Source: Paraburkholderia tropica
Lineage (GTDB): Bacteria > Pseudomonadota > Gammaproteobacteria > Burkholderiales > Burkholderiaceae
Length of the DNA: 64,000 bases
Assembly (NCBI RefSeq): GCF_900109265.1
Contig: NZ_FNZM01000005.1
Coordinates: forward strand, 1-64,000
Direction of reading: 5' to 3'
Below are positions 1-8,327 of the stretch, in pieces. The position numbers were made by a program, and so were the translations under genes. How positions within the stretch are numbered: the stretch's first letter is position 1; each line of letters begins with the position of its first letter. The notes under the pieces were generated by a model. It did no database searches. It saw only the letters and a list, made by a program, of their open reading frames with translations, and was not told the DNA's origin.

Positions 1-65
1 GCACCGTAGTGCGCTGTTACTACCCGGCGTTTGCTGCGTTGCTGCGTCAGCAGCAGAGAAACGAG

Positions 66-94
66 ATTATGAAGTCTCTTTTTCGTTTCGTCAA
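66..94 (-). promoter_or_regulatory. strong sigma70-type promoter firing out of the left edge
   Basis: Read on the minus strand, a -35 box TTGACG (89-94) and a -10 box CATAAT (66-71) are separated by exactly 17 bp. The predicted transcript starts near position 59 and leaves the window at base 1. The early transcribed region is rich in GCTGC repeats. No coding sequence on this strand starts between the promoter and the edge. A near-consensus promoter of this kind is typical of stable-RNA genes, so a tRNA or rRNA gene just outside the window is likely; this part is inference. Confidence 0.55.
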
Positions 95-251
95 CATCTT
101 TTTTTACGTTACCGTTTAAAAGCTTGTTGATCCTGCGAACCCGCTGGTTTCGTCGCGGGCTTCGCTGCGGCGTGTTGCTTGTTGCGTGCAGCGAAGGGGG
201 CGAATGTTAGCGCCCACTGAGGTAAGGCGCAAGGGGTGGCGGAAAATTTCC

Positions 252-1511
252 TTACTTTCCTGCCAACGCGGCCAGCGGCACGGCATTGGCCATCACCGCG
301 TAGCCCGCGTCGCTCGGGTGGATATGGTCGCCGCTGTCGTATTCGCGGCGCAGACGCAGCGGATCAGCCGGGTCGCGCAGCGCCGCGTCGAAGTCCACCA
401 CGCCGTCGAATGCGCCACTCGTGCGAATCCACTGATTCGCCCTGGCGCGAATCGCCTCGCGCTCCGGCGGCAGCGCCGCCGGCGTGAGCGTCGCGCCGAG
501 AATGCGTACGCCGCGCGCATGCGCCATCGCGATCACACGCTTGTAGCCCGCGATCAGATCGTCGGCGTTCACGCGCGTGTGCGGGAAATCGCAGTCGAGA
601 CCCGAGCGCGGCGGCATCGCCTGAAAGTTGATGTCGTTAATGCCGATCAGCAAAACCGCCGTGCGCACACCCGGGCGCAGCGCATCGCGCTCGAAGCGGC
701 GCTCGAGCGCCTCACCGTAGCAGGGCGAATCGCTCAGCAGACGATTACCGCTGATACCCATATCGATGACAGCGAGATTGCCGCGCGACTCGCGCGCGAG
801 ACGGCGCGCCAGTGCATCCGGCCAGCGACGGTTTTCGTTGAGCGACGAGCGCATGCCGTCGGTGATCGAATCGCCGATCGCCGCAACCGTCGACGCCCCC
901 GGCGCCTCGACCGCCAGCCCCGTCACCCACAGATACTGCGTGAAACGCTGGTTGAATGCGCCGATCGACGGGTCCGTCACGTGGTTGCCCGGCCGCGAGA
1001 CATAGTTCACCTGGCTCGCCACGCGGTGCCACGCAACCACGGTTTGCTGCGGCCCCATATACGAGCTGATCGCATACGGCGCGCCGCTCTTCAGCGCGAT
1101 ATGCACCGGATCGCTGTCGAGTTCCCCGCCCGGTGGCACCGATACGCTCTCGCGCCCGCCGAACGTCACCCGCGCCGTTTGCGCTTCGCTGGTCGCCGAT
1201 CCGCCCGCAGACGGTGCGATCGCCATCGCGCCGATCATCAGCGGCGTCGTGCCATAGAGATTGCTGATGTGGACACGCGCCACCTCGCCGCCGAGCGTCG
1301 GATACACGATCTGCCGCACGGTGCGCCCCGCCACGTCCGGTGCGCGATACAGCGGCGGCAACGCGTTACGTTGGGGAATCGACTGCAGCGTGGTCGCCCA
1401 GCTTGTCACCCAATGGCCGCTGGCCGGCTGTTCGGCAAAGGCGGGCGCCGCGGCGCCGAGCGCGACGAGAAACGCGGCGCGGGCCGCAAAGTGTGCGAGG
1501 GAAATCTTCAT
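252..1511 (-). CDS. SGNH/GDSL-family hydrolase (secreted esterase)
   Basis: The 419-residue protein starts at an ATG followed by a clear signal peptide, with a hydrophobic core and an AAPAFA-type cleavage site near residue 26. The longer open frame upstream has no signal. The GDSL block is IGDSITDG, with the nucleophile Ser at about residue 215. IGINDIN supplies the Asn block and GDHIHPSD near residue 395 the catalytic Asp/His. The extra N-terminal domain before the GDS block resembles secreted SGNH proteins of the GDSL-like lipase/acylhydrolase group. The substrate is unknown; carbohydrate ester or lipid are both possible. It is divergent from paaA with about 270 bp between starts, and nothing suggests a role in phenylacetate catabolism. 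Confidence 0.85.
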   Translation of the reverse strand: MKISLAHFAARAAFLVALGAAAPAFAEQPASGHWVTSWATTLQSIPQRNALPPLYRAPDVAGRTVRQIVYPTLGGEVARVHISNLYGTTPLMIGAMAIAPSAGGSATSEAQTARVTFGGRESVSVPPGGELDSDPVHIALKSGAPYAISSYMGPQQTVVAWHRVASQVNYVSRPGNHVTDPSIGAFNQRFTQYLWVTGLAVEAPGASTVAAIGDSITDGMRSSLNENRRWPDALARRLARESRGNLAVIDMGISGNRLLSDSPCYGEALERRFERDALRPGVRTAVLLIGINDINFQAMPPRSGLDCDFPHTRVNADDLIAGYKRVIAMAHARGVRILGATLTPAALPPEREAIRARANQWIRTSGAFDGVVDFDAALRDPADPLRLRREYDSGDHIHPSDAGYAVMANAVPLAALAGK

Positions 1512-1717
1512 CCGGGGAGCGAGTGCGCTGGCAAAGCGCCCATTGTGCCGCATGCTCCGCGGCGCAACCTTCCATCCGCCTGACAAAGCCGGCGAACGAA
1601 ACCCCACCATCCCGCCGCGCACCGGGTGCCAATCCCGCCTGCAACTCAAGCAGCGCGACGTCGCATCCTTCGTATCGATCCACGCAACTTCGCGCCCTTT
1701 TATCCAGGCTCAAAATA

Positions 1718-1749
1718 TTCATTTACCGACCGGTCGGTTGGTTTATACT
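1718..1749 (+). promoter_or_regulatory. paaABCDE promoter
   Basis: A good -10 box, TATACT, lies at 1744-1749, and a weak -35 region lies around 1718-1726. Transcription would start near 1756, leaving a short leader of about 25 nt before the paaA ATG at 1783. The space between the two boxes is occupied by the palindromic operator at 1725-1738. Repressor binding should therefore directly exclude RNA polymerase. Confidence 0.6.
1725..1738. promoter_or_regulatory. PaaR (TetR-type) operator
   Basis: ACCGACCGGTCGGT is a perfect 14-bp palindrome placed inside the paaA promoter. Size and symmetry fit operators of TetR-family repressors, and a TetR-family gene sits downstream in the same locus (6716-7318). 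In proteobacteria PaaR repressors are usually released by phenylacetyl-CoA. The link between this site and that regulator is inferred from position, not shown. Confidence 0.7.
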
Positions 1750-1782
1750 GCGCACCATACCCAATACAGCGAGAGCGTCTCC

Positions 1783-2784
1783 ATGTACACGCAATCCCTC
1801 GACATTCCCGGCAATGTCGCCCCGCTCGACGCGGGCGCCGACTCGCCCGAGCAAGTCCGGTTCGACGCCATCATGGCCGCCGACGGCAAGATCGAGCCGC
1901 AGGACTGGATGCCCGATGCCTACCGCAAGACGCTGGTGCGCCAGATCTCGCAGCACGCGCACTCGGAAGTCGTGGGCATGCTGCCGGAAGGCAACTGGAT
2001 TTCGCGCGCGCCGAGTCTGAAGCGCAAGGCGATCCTGCTCGCCAAGGTGCAGGACGAGGCGGGCCACGGCCTCTATCTCTATAGCGCGGCGGAAACGCTC
2101 GGCGTCTCGCGCGACCAGCTGATCGACGCCCTGCACGCGGGCAAGGCCAAGTATTCGAGCATCTTCAACTACCCGACGCCCACCTGGGCGGACGTCGGCG
2201 TGATCGGCTGGCTGGTCGACGGCGCGGCGATCATGAACCAGATCCCGCTGTGCCGCTGCACCTACGGCCCGTATGCGCGCGCCATGATCCGCATCTGCAA
2301 GGAAGAGTCGTTTCATCAGCGCCAGGGTTTCGACGCCCTGCTCGCGATGATGCAAGGCACCGAGGCGCAGCGCGAACTCGTGCAGCAGGCCGTGAACCGC
2401 TGGTGGTGGCCGGTGCTGATGATGTTCGGCCCGAGCGACGCCGACTCGGTCCACAGCAACCAGTCGGCCAAATGGGGCATCAAGCGCATCACGAACGACG
2501 ATCTGCGCCAGAAGTTCGTCGACGCCACGGTCGAGCAGGCCAAAGTGCTCGGCGTGACGTTGCCCGACGCCGACCTGAAATGGAACGAGGCGCGCGGCCA
2601 CTACGACTACGGCACGATCGACTGGGAAGAATTCTGGCGCGTCGTCAACGGCGACGGCCCGTGCAACCGCGAGCGCCTCGGCACGCGCGTGAAGGCGCAC
2701 AACGAAGGCGCGTGGGTGCGCGAAGCCGCCCTCGCCCATGCCGAAAAGCAGCGTCAGCGCGCCGAAAGCCGCGCCGCGGCCTGA
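1783..2784 (+). CDS. paaA: 1,2-phenylacetyl-CoA epoxidase, catalytic subunit A
   Basis: PaaA is the di-iron oxygenase subunit of the PaaABCE multicomponent monooxygenase. It epoxidises the aromatic ring of phenylacetyl-CoA with O2 and NADPH in the cytoplasm. The 333-residue protein has the family's ferritin-like helical core, with metal-binding motifs DEAGH (about residue 88) and EESFHQR (about 174). The start chosen is the ATG just after the promoter and operator; the much longer open frame upstream crosses that promoter and is not used. The ribosome-binding site is weak (GAGAG). The next gene, paaB, follows after 47 bp. Confidence 0.97.
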   Translation: MYTQSLDIPGNVAPLDAGADSPEQVRFDAIMAADGKIEPQDWMPDAYRKTLVRQISQHAHSEVVGMLPEGNWISRAPSLKRKAILLAKVQDEAGHGLYLYSAAETLGVSRDQLIDALHAGKAKYSSIFNYPTPTWADVGVIGWLVDGAAIMNQIPLCRCTYGPYARAMIRICKEESFHQRQGFDALLAMMQGTEAQRELVQQAVNRWWWPVLMMFGPSDADSVHSNQSAKWGIKRITNDDLRQKFVDATVEQAKVLGVTLPDADLKWNEARGHYDYGTIDWEEFWRVVNGDGPCNRERLGTRVKAHNEGAWVREAALAHAEKQRQRAESRAAA

Positions 2785-2831
2785 CCCGAACCCGGCGAAT
2801 GAGCCAACAGAGACTCGAAGGAGACAGCAAG

Positions 2832-3116
2832 ATGAACAAGGAATGGCCGATCTGGGAAGTGTTCGTGCGCAGCAAGCAGGGGCTCGATCACAAGCATTGC
2901 GGCAGCCTGCACGCAGCCGACGCCTCGATGGCGCTGCGCATGGCGCGCGACGTCTACACGCGCCGGCAGGAAGGCGTGAGCATCTGGGTGGTGCCGTCCG
3001 CGGCGATCACGGCGTCGGACCCGAGTGAAAAGGCCGAGCTGTTCGAACCGGCCGGCGACAAGATCTATCGCCATCCGACGTTCTACACGCTGCCCGACGA
3101 AGTCAACCACATGTAA
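2832..3116 (+). CDS. paaB: 1,2-phenylacetyl-CoA epoxidase, subunit B
   Basis: This 94-residue protein is the small bridging subunit of the PaaABCE complex. It begins MNKEWPIWEVFVR and keeps the typical PaaB pattern, including HKHCGSLHA and the C-terminal FYTLPDEVNHM. PaaB has no catalytic residues; in the known complex it helps connect catalytic A/C pairs and electron transfer. A strong AAGGAGACA ribosome-binding site sits at 2818-2826. Eight bases of it (2819-2826) are perfectly complementary to the candidate small RNA at 23825-23887. Only 10 bp separate it from paaC. Confidence 0.96.
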   Translation: MNKEWPIWEVFVRSKQGLDHKHCGSLHAADASMALRMARDVYTRRQEGVSIWVVPSAAITASDPSEKAELFEPAGDKIYRHPTFYTLPDEVNHM

Positions 3117-3126
3117 GAGCGAGACC

Positions 3127-3933
3127 ATGACGACGCCCACGCAAGAACACCTCGCGTACGTGCTGCGCCTCGCCGACACCGCGCTGATCCTCGGTCAGCG
3201 CAACACGGAATGGTGCGGCCACGGCCCGATCCTCGAAGAAGACATCGCGCTCGCCAACATGAGCCTCGACCTGATCGGCCAGGCGCGCCTGCTCTACACG
3301 CACGCCGCCACGCTCGACAAGGCGCTCACCGGCCGCGAGCGCACCGAGGACGACTACGCCTATTTCCGCGCCGAGCGCGAGTTCGCCAACTACACGCTCG
3401 CCGAGCTGCCGCATTTCGGGCCGCTCGCCGGCACGACGCATTCGGCCAACGACTACGCCGTGACGATCGTGCGCAACTTCCTTTATGCGTCGCTGATGGC
3501 GCATCTGTGGACCGCGCTGCTGCGTTCCGCCGATCCGCAACTGGCCGCCATCGCCGAGCGTTCGATCAAGGAAACGCGCTATCACGTGCATCACGCGCGC
3601 GAATGGCTGATCCGTTTCGGCGACGGCACCGAGGAATCGCACCGCCGCGCCCAGGCCGCGCTCGACTGGCTGATGCCGTACACGCGCGAGTTCTTCAGCA
3701 CGGATGCGGTGGAAACCGCCGTGGCCGAAGCCGGCATCGCGCCGCTCACCGCGCAGTTCGAATCCGCGTGGCGCGCCGACGTGCAAGCAGCGCTCGACGA
3801 AGCCACGCTCGTCGCGCCCGCGCCGGTCAAGCACGTGAGCACCGGCAAGCTCGGCGAACACTCGGAGCACATGGGTTTCGTGCTCGCCGAGATGCAGAGC
3901 CTCGCGCGCCAGCATCCGGACGCGCGCTGGTAA
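3127..3933 (+). CDS. paaC: 1,2-phenylacetyl-CoA epoxidase, structural subunit C
   Basis: PaaC is a ferritin-fold paralogue of PaaA that lacks a functional di-iron site and forms the stable A-C heterodimer. The 268-residue product starts MTTPTQEHLAYVLRLAD and has the family segments NTEWCGHGP and ETRYHVHHAREW. The start ATG comes 10 bp after the paaB stop, within one transcription unit. The length matches the roughly 250-residue family norm with a slight N-terminal extension. Confidence 0.96.
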   Translation: MTTPTQEHLAYVLRLADTALILGQRNTEWCGHGPILEEDIALANMSLDLIGQARLLYTHAATLDKALTGRERTEDDYAYFRAEREFANYTLAELPHFGPLAGTTHSANDYAVTIVRNFLYASLMAHLWTALLRSADPQLAAIAERSIKETRYHVHHAREWLIRFGDGTEESHRRAQAALDWLMPYTREFFSTDAVETAVAEAGIAPLTAQFESAWRADVQAALDEATLVAPAPVKHVSTGKLGEHSEHMGFVLAEMQSLARQHPDARW

Positions 3934-3961
3934 GCCGCGCCCCGCTTCCAGGGAGATGACG

Positions 3962-4492
3962 ATGCAAGCCACGGCAGACCGCGCGCTCGAACGCGCCTGG
4001 GCCGCGCTCGAAGCGGTGCCCGATCCGGAGATCCCGGTGGTGTCGATCCGCGAACTCGGCATTCTGCGCGACGTGCGACGCGCCGACGACGGCCAGCTCG
4101 AAGTGGTCATCACGCCGACCTATTCGGGCTGTCCGGCCATGTCGCAGATCGCCGAGGACGTCGCGCACGCGCTCGACGCGGCGCAGATCGCGCCGTACCG
4201 CATCGCCACGACGCTGACGCCCGCCTGGACCACCGACTGGATCACCGACGAAGCGCGCGAGAAGCTGCGCGCCTACGGCATCGCGCCGCCCACGGGCAAC
4301 TGCGGCGGCGGCGCGGCGTCAGGTCCGGACGAAAAGCCGATCACTTTCATGCCGAAACTGCCCGCGCCCGTCTGCCCGCGCTGCGGCTCGAAGCACACCG
4401 AGCGCCTCGCGCAATTCGGCTCGACCGCGTGCAAGGCGCTGTACCGCTGCCTCGATTGCCGCGAACCCTTCGACTACTTCAAACCGTACTGA
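3962..4492 (+). CDS. paaD: phenylacetate degradation protein PaaD (iron-sulfur assembly factor)
   Basis: The product has 176 residues. The N-terminal half is a MIP18/DUF59-type domain with PDPEIPVVSIRELG and YSGCPA. The C-terminal half is a zinc-ribbon-like domain with CPRCGS and CLDC. PaaD helps build or load the metal centres of the epoxidase or its reductase PaaE and is not a stoichiometric subunit. Two ATGs lie in frame (3956 and 3962). The second is preferred because the AGGGAG motif at 3950-3955 then has proper spacing. Only one base separates its stop from paaE. Confidence 0.93.
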   Translation: MQATADRALERAWAALEAVPDPEIPVVSIRELGILRDVRRADDGQLEVVITPTYSGCPAMSQIAEDVAHALDAAQIAPYRIATTLTPAWTTDWITDEAREKLRAYGIAPPTGNCGGGAASGPDEKPITFMPKLPAPVCPRCGSKHTERLAQFGSTACKALYRCLDCREPFDYFKPY

Positions 4493-4493
4493 T

Positions 4494-5582
4494 ATGGCCA
4501 CCCCGCAATTCCATTCGCTGCGCATCCGCGAAGTACGTCCCGAAACCGCGGACGCGGTCTCCGTTGCATTCGAAGTGCCGCCCGAGCTGCGCGACGCCTA
4601 CCGTTTCACGCAAGGACAGTTCGTCACGCTCAAGACCCATATCGGAGGCGAGGAAACGCGCCGCTCGTACTCGATCTGCGTCGGCGTGACCGACTACGAC
4701 CGCGACGGCGAACTGCGCATCGGCATCAAGCGCGTGCGCGGCGGGCGTTTCTCGAACTTCGCCTTCGATCAGCTCGCGCCGGGCCACGAAATCGACGTGA
4801 TGACGCCCGACGGCCGCTTCTTCACGCACCTGAACGCCGATCACGGCAAGCATTACGTGGCGTTCTCGGGTGGCTCGGGCATCACGCCGGTGCTGGCGAT
4901 CGTCAAGACGACGCTCGAAACGGAGCCGCGCAGCGCGTTCACGCTGGTCTACGGCAACCGCAGCGTCGACCAGATCATGTTCGCGGAGGAGCTTGAGGAC
5001 CTGAAGAACCGCTTCATGGACCGCTTCCGCCTCTACCACGTGCTGTCGGACGATCTGCAGGACGTCGAGCTGTTCAACGGCGTGCTCGATCAGGCCAAGT
5101 GCGCGGCGTTCCTCGAAACGCTGCTGCCGCCGGGCGAGATCGACGAAGCCTTCATCTGCGGCCCCGCGCCGATGATGGACGCCGCCGAAGCCGCGCTCTC
5201 GGTCGCGGGCGTGCCCAAGCCGAATGTCCACGTCGAACGTTTCGGCTCGCCGCTGCCGCAAGCGGGCGTGCCGCCGGTCGAAATCACCGCGGATACGCCG
5301 GCCGCCGAGCTGGAAATCGTTATCGACGGCAAGAAGCGCAAGCTGCGTCTGCCCTATGAGGGCGTGAGCCTGCTCGACGTCGGCCTGAAAGCCGGGCTTG
5401 CGCTGCCGTATGCATGCAAGGGCGGCGTGTGCTGCACCTGCCGCGCCCGCGTGCTCGAAGGCGAAGTGAAGATGGACAAGAACTACACGCTCGAAGAGCA
5501 GGAAGTGAAGGACGGCTTCGTGCTCACCTGCCAATGCCATCCGGTCAGCGAGCGCGTGGTGGTGAGCTTCGACGAGCGTTGA
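4494..5582 (+). CDS. paaE: 1,2-phenylacetyl-CoA epoxidase, reductase subunit E
   Basis: PaaE passes electrons from NAD(P)H to the oxygenase. The 362-residue protein has three domains: an FAD-binding barrel with RRSYSICV near residue 60; an NAD-binding domain with GGSGITPVLA near 125 and ICGPAPMMD near 222; and a C-terminal plant-type [2Fe-2S] ferredoxin domain with CKGGVCCTCRARV near 307 plus a distal Cys in CQCHP. The length equals that of typical PaaE. Translation is probably coupled to paaD. A strong terminator follows at 5718-5769. Confidence 0.96.
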   Translation: MATPQFHSLRIREVRPETADAVSVAFEVPPELRDAYRFTQGQFVTLKTHIGGEETRRSYSICVGVTDYDRDGELRIGIKRVRGGRFSNFAFDQLAPGHEIDVMTPDGRFFTHLNADHGKHYVAFSGGSGITPVLAIVKTTLETEPRSAFTLVYGNRSVDQIMFAEELEDLKNRFMDRFRLYHVLSDDLQDVELFNGVLDQAKCAAFLETLLPPGEIDEAFICGPAPMMDAAEAALSVAGVPKPNVHVERFGSPLPQAGVPPVEITADTPAAELEIVIDGKKRKLRLPYEGVSLLDVGLKAGLALPYACKGGVCCTCRARVLEGEVKMDKNYTLEEQEVKDGFVLTCQCHPVSERVVVSFDER

Positions 5583-5717
5583 ACGCCGCAGTCCCGACGC
5601 ACACGCCACATGAACGTGAAATTAAGGGCCCGAATGCGCAGAAACGGAAATTCGCGGTGACATATCCGCTCTAGAGCAACAGCACGCTTTCGGCCCTCAA
5701 GCGATCCGCTTACACTA

Positions 5718-5769
5718 GGGGCCGCCCGCGCCAGGCGCACTTCGCTGCGCCGCGCGGGCGGTCCCTTTT
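5718..5769 (+). terminator. intrinsic terminator downstream of paaE
   Basis: A 14-bp stem (5718-5731 pairing with 5752-5765, one G-T wobble) is followed by TTTT at 5766-5769. The loop itself can form a second GGCGCA/TGCGCC stem. It closes the paaABCDE transcript and separates it from the DUF1835 and paaR genes. Confidence 0.75.
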
Positions 5770-5826
5770 GTCTCTAGCGCGCTTGCTGGCGTTTATGGCG
5801 TTCATGGCGAGCGCAACGAGTTGTCG

Positions 5827-6645
5827 ATGACCACGATCCACCTCATTCATGGCGAGCCGGCGGCGGCCGCACTGCGACAGGCTCTCGACGCGGCGGACCC
5901 GGCCGGGCGCGTGATCGCACTGAACGACGACCTCACGGTCGGCCCGCTGCGCGACATCGACGCGAGCGGCAATCCCGGCGCGGCACAACGCGCGGCGTTC
6001 TGGCAGCGCCTCGGCGACATGCCGGACGCGCTCGCGCAGCACGACTGCGCGGCGCTCGCCGCCGTCGAAGCCGACGACGCCCACGTGGTGATCTGGCACA
6101 TGCACGACGCCGCCGATCAGCTCACGCTGCGCCGCGTCTGCTACCGGCTGCGCTGCGCACCGCAACGCCTGAACGAAGTGCGCCTCGCCGCCGACGACCT
6201 CGCCGGTACGCCGGAACACGCCGCCGAACGCCTGCGCGCGCGCCTGCCCGACGCGGCGCCGATCTCGGTGCTGCGCATCACGCGCCTCGCGCTCGAATGG
6301 CAGGAAGCGAAGTTCGCGAACGGCGAAACGCGCCGCTGGCGCGACAACACGTTCACCAGCGGCGCCTGGGCCGATCTCGACGCGCTGATCCTCGACACCC
6401 TGAACGCGCAGTGTCCGTCGAGCGCACCGTGGCTCGCCTGCGATACACTCGGCGCGGCGCTCACGCGCGGCGCGGGCTTCGCGGTGGCCGAACCGATCGT
6501 GCTATGGCGTCTGCGCGAGCTGGCCGGCGCGGGCGAACTGCATCTGCGCGACGACCGCTGCGCCGCGCCCGCCGAAGGCGCCAACGCGCGCTCGACGCGC
6601 CCGGTGCTGCCGCACACCGCTGCACACCTGTCGCTTTCTCGCTGA
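5827..6645 (+). CDS. DUF1835/DUF3658 domain-containing protein
   Basis: The 272-residue protein has a DUF1835-like N-terminal half, with IHLIHGEPAAAALRQAL, NDDLTVGPLRDI and VIWHMHDAADQLTLRRV. It is followed by a basic region and a DUF3658-like C-terminal part with TRGAGFAVAEPIVLWRLREL. I do not know a demonstrated biochemical function. An in-frame TTG at 5821 is possible, but the ATG at 5827 is preferred. It lies between the paaE terminator and paaR with 70 bp to paaR, so it may be co-transcribed with the regulator. Its position suggests a link to the pathway, but nothing in the sequence shows one. Confidence 0.85.
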   Translation: MTTIHLIHGEPAAAALRQALDAADPAGRVIALNDDLTVGPLRDIDASGNPGAAQRAAFWQRLGDMPDALAQHDCAALAAVEADDAHVVIWHMHDAADQLTLRRVCYRLRCAPQRLNEVRLAADDLAGTPEHAAERLRARLPDAAPISVLRITRLALEWQEAKFANGETRRWRDNTFTSGAWADLDALILDTLNAQCPSSAPWLACDTLGAALTRGAGFAVAEPIVLWRLRELAGAGELHLRDDRCAAPAEGANARSTRPVLPHTAAHLSLSR

Positions 6646-6715
6646 ATCCGCCGATCTCTCGCCCCCCGCCCTCTCCAACTCCGCCGATCCTCGCCGATCT
6701 CCGCCGATCCCCAAC

Positions 6716-7318
6716 ATGGCACGCACCCGAGCGCCCGACCACGAAACCCAGCGCGACCAGATTCTCGAACTCGCCGCGGCCAAATTCGCGCAGACGAGCT
6801 ATCCGAGCACGTCGATGTCCGATCTCGCGGCCGCCAGCGGCACGTCCAAAGCCCGCCTCTATCACTACTACGAGAGCAAGGAAGCGATCCTCTTCGATCT
6901 GCTCGACCGCTACACGAAGCGACTGATGCTGATCATCGCCGAGGTGGAAGGCGCGAGCCAGCGCCGCAACCTCGACGAGCGCGAGAGCTTCGCCGAGTTG
7001 ATCCGCGCGTTTCTCGTGGAGTACGAGACCTCGCACAGCCGCCATGTGGCGCTGCTCAACGACGTCAAATATCTGGTGGACGCGCAGCGCGAGATCATCC
7101 TGAACCGCCAGCGCGACGTGGTCGCCGCCTTCACGCGCCAGCTCGCGCGCGCCTATCCGGGCCGCGTGACAGCCGACAACCAGACCGCGCTCACCATGAT
7201 GGTGTTCGGCATGATCAACTGGACTTTCACCTGGTTGAAGCCCGGCGGCCGCATGGGCTACCGAGATTTCGCCGAGCAGGTGATCGCCGTGGTCGATCAC
7301 GGACTGCAGTCGGCCTGA
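6716..7318 (+). CDS. paaR: TetR-family transcriptional regulator, probable PaaR
   Basis: This 200-residue protein has an N-terminal TetR helix-turn-helix (residues about 13-60), with ILELAAAKFAQ, TSMSDLAAASGTSKARLYHYYESKEAIL. A helical ligand-binding domain follows, ending FGMINWTFTWLKPGG. TetR-type PaaR in betaproteobacteria represses paa genes and is relieved by phenylacetyl-CoA. Location downstream of paaABCDE and the TetR-like palindrome in the paaA promoter support this. The 70-bp stretch before it contains short CCGCCGATC repeats and no clear ribosome-binding site. Confidence 0.88.
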   Translation: MARTRAPDHETQRDQILELAAAKFAQTSYPSTSMSDLAAASGTSKARLYHYYESKEAILFDLLDRYTKRLMLIIAEVEGASQRRNLDERESFAELIRAFLVEYETSHSRHVALLNDVKYLVDAQREIILNRQRDVVAAFTRQLARAYPGRVTADNQTALTMMVFGMINWTFTWLKPGGRMGYRDFAEQVIAVVDHGLQSA

Positions 7319-7382
7319 CCCTTAAAACGAAGCGGATAATCGGCAATATTGCTGCTGCGCAACATGATGTGTAGTCACAACA

Positions 7383-7396
7383 GTTGACGCGTCAAC
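7383..7396. promoter_or_regulatory. perfect palindrome upstream of GNAT gene (possible operator)
   Basis: GTTGACGCGTCAAC reads the same on both strands. It lies 65 bp after paaR and 175 bp before the next gene in an otherwise empty 253-bp interval. This is the form of a dimeric repressor site, but I cannot assign the protein. A TAGAAT box at 7514-7519 is a possible -10 for the GNAT gene. Confidence 0.4.
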
Positions 7397-7571
7397 GTAT
7401 TCGCCGCACATATCCCATAAAAATCAATGAGTTGGAGCGTCTATTTTCTTAATTAGGCGCAACACTCAAATCTGTAATCCGGGTTTTCCCTAGCCCCACC
7501 CCAGGGTTTCCGCTAGAATCCGTTTTGCGCCGCATCATGCGCCCGCAGTCCGATTCTAAGGAGAACCCACC

Positions 7572-8237
7572 ATGAACAAGCTTTCGACCCAAGCCCACGC
7601 GCCGATCCTGCCGACCGGCCGCACGCTGTCGTCCGGTCATTCGCCTGTCATGGTGCGCGTGCTCACCTCGGCCGACCGCGACCGCCTGCTGAGCCACTTT
7701 CTCGCGCTCGGCACCGACGACCGCCTGCTGCGCTTCGGCCAGGCCGCGCCGGACCATGTGATCGAGAACTATGTGCGCGGTCTGGACTTCACGCGCGACA
7801 CCGTGTTCGGCGTGTTCGACCATCAGCTGCAACTCGTCGGCGCGGGCCATCTGGCCTATCTGCCCGCCGACGGCAACGGCCGCACCGCCGAATTCGGCGT
7901 GTCGGTCAGCGAAAGCGCGCGCGGCCAGGGCATCGGCTCGAAGCTGTTCGAGCGCGCCGCCATCCGCAGCCGCAACACGCACGTCACCACGCTGTACATG
8001 CACTGCCTGTCGCGCAACTCCACGATGATGCACATCGCGAAGAAGTCGGGTATGAAGATCGAATACGCCTACGGCGAAGCCGACGCGTATCTCTCGCTCG
8101 AACCGGCCGACCAGAGCAGCATCATCGCGGAAATGCTCCAGGAACAGGCCGCCGTGTTCGACTACGCGCTCAAGCGCCAGGCGCGTCAGGCCTCACGTCT
8201 GATCGAAACGATCCTCCCGCAGGCCGTGGCAGCGTGA
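7572..8237 (+). CDS. GNAT-family N-acetyltransferase
   Basis: This is a 221-residue protein with the GNAT fold. The acetyl-CoA loop is seen in VSVSESARGQGIGSKLFERA (around residues 114-133), preceded by strands GVFDHQLQLVGAGHLAYL. The start has a good ribosome-binding site, AAGGAG at 7559-7564. The acceptor is unknown; members of this subgroup are often annotated only as acetyltransferases. It appears to be a single-gene unit ending in the strong bidirectional terminator at 8272. Confidence 0.88.
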   Translation: MNKLSTQAHAPILPTGRTLSSGHSPVMVRVLTSADRDRLLSHFLALGTDDRLLRFGQAAPDHVIENYVRGLDFTRDTVFGVFDHQLQLVGAGHLAYLPADGNGRTAEFGVSVSESARGQGIGSKLFERAAIRSRNTHVTTLYMHCLSRNSTMMHIAKKSGMKIEYAYGEADAYLSLEPADQSSIIAEMLQEQAAVFDYALKRQARQASRLIETILPQAVAA

Positions 8238-8271
8238 CTCCTGCCCGGCTGGGTTGAATGAGCACGAAATA

Positions 8272-8297
8272 AAAAAGCGGCTTCGGCCGCTTTTTTT
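8272..8297. terminator. bidirectional intrinsic terminator
   Basis: The AAAAAGCGGC stem pairs perfectly with GCCGCTTTTT around a TTCG tetraloop (8282-8285). A-tract and T-tract on both sides let it serve the GNAT gene and the convergent Lrp-type gene. Confidence 0.9.
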
Positions 8298-8327
8298 ACG
8301 TCTATCGCCGCGCGCCCGATAAGGCGT

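Noticed and set aside
69..119. 16-residue frame MKSLFRFVNIFFYVTV near the left edge
   Set aside because: It lies on top of the minus-strand promoter boxes and has no convincing ribosome-binding site; the T-rich codons come from the promoter sequence itself.
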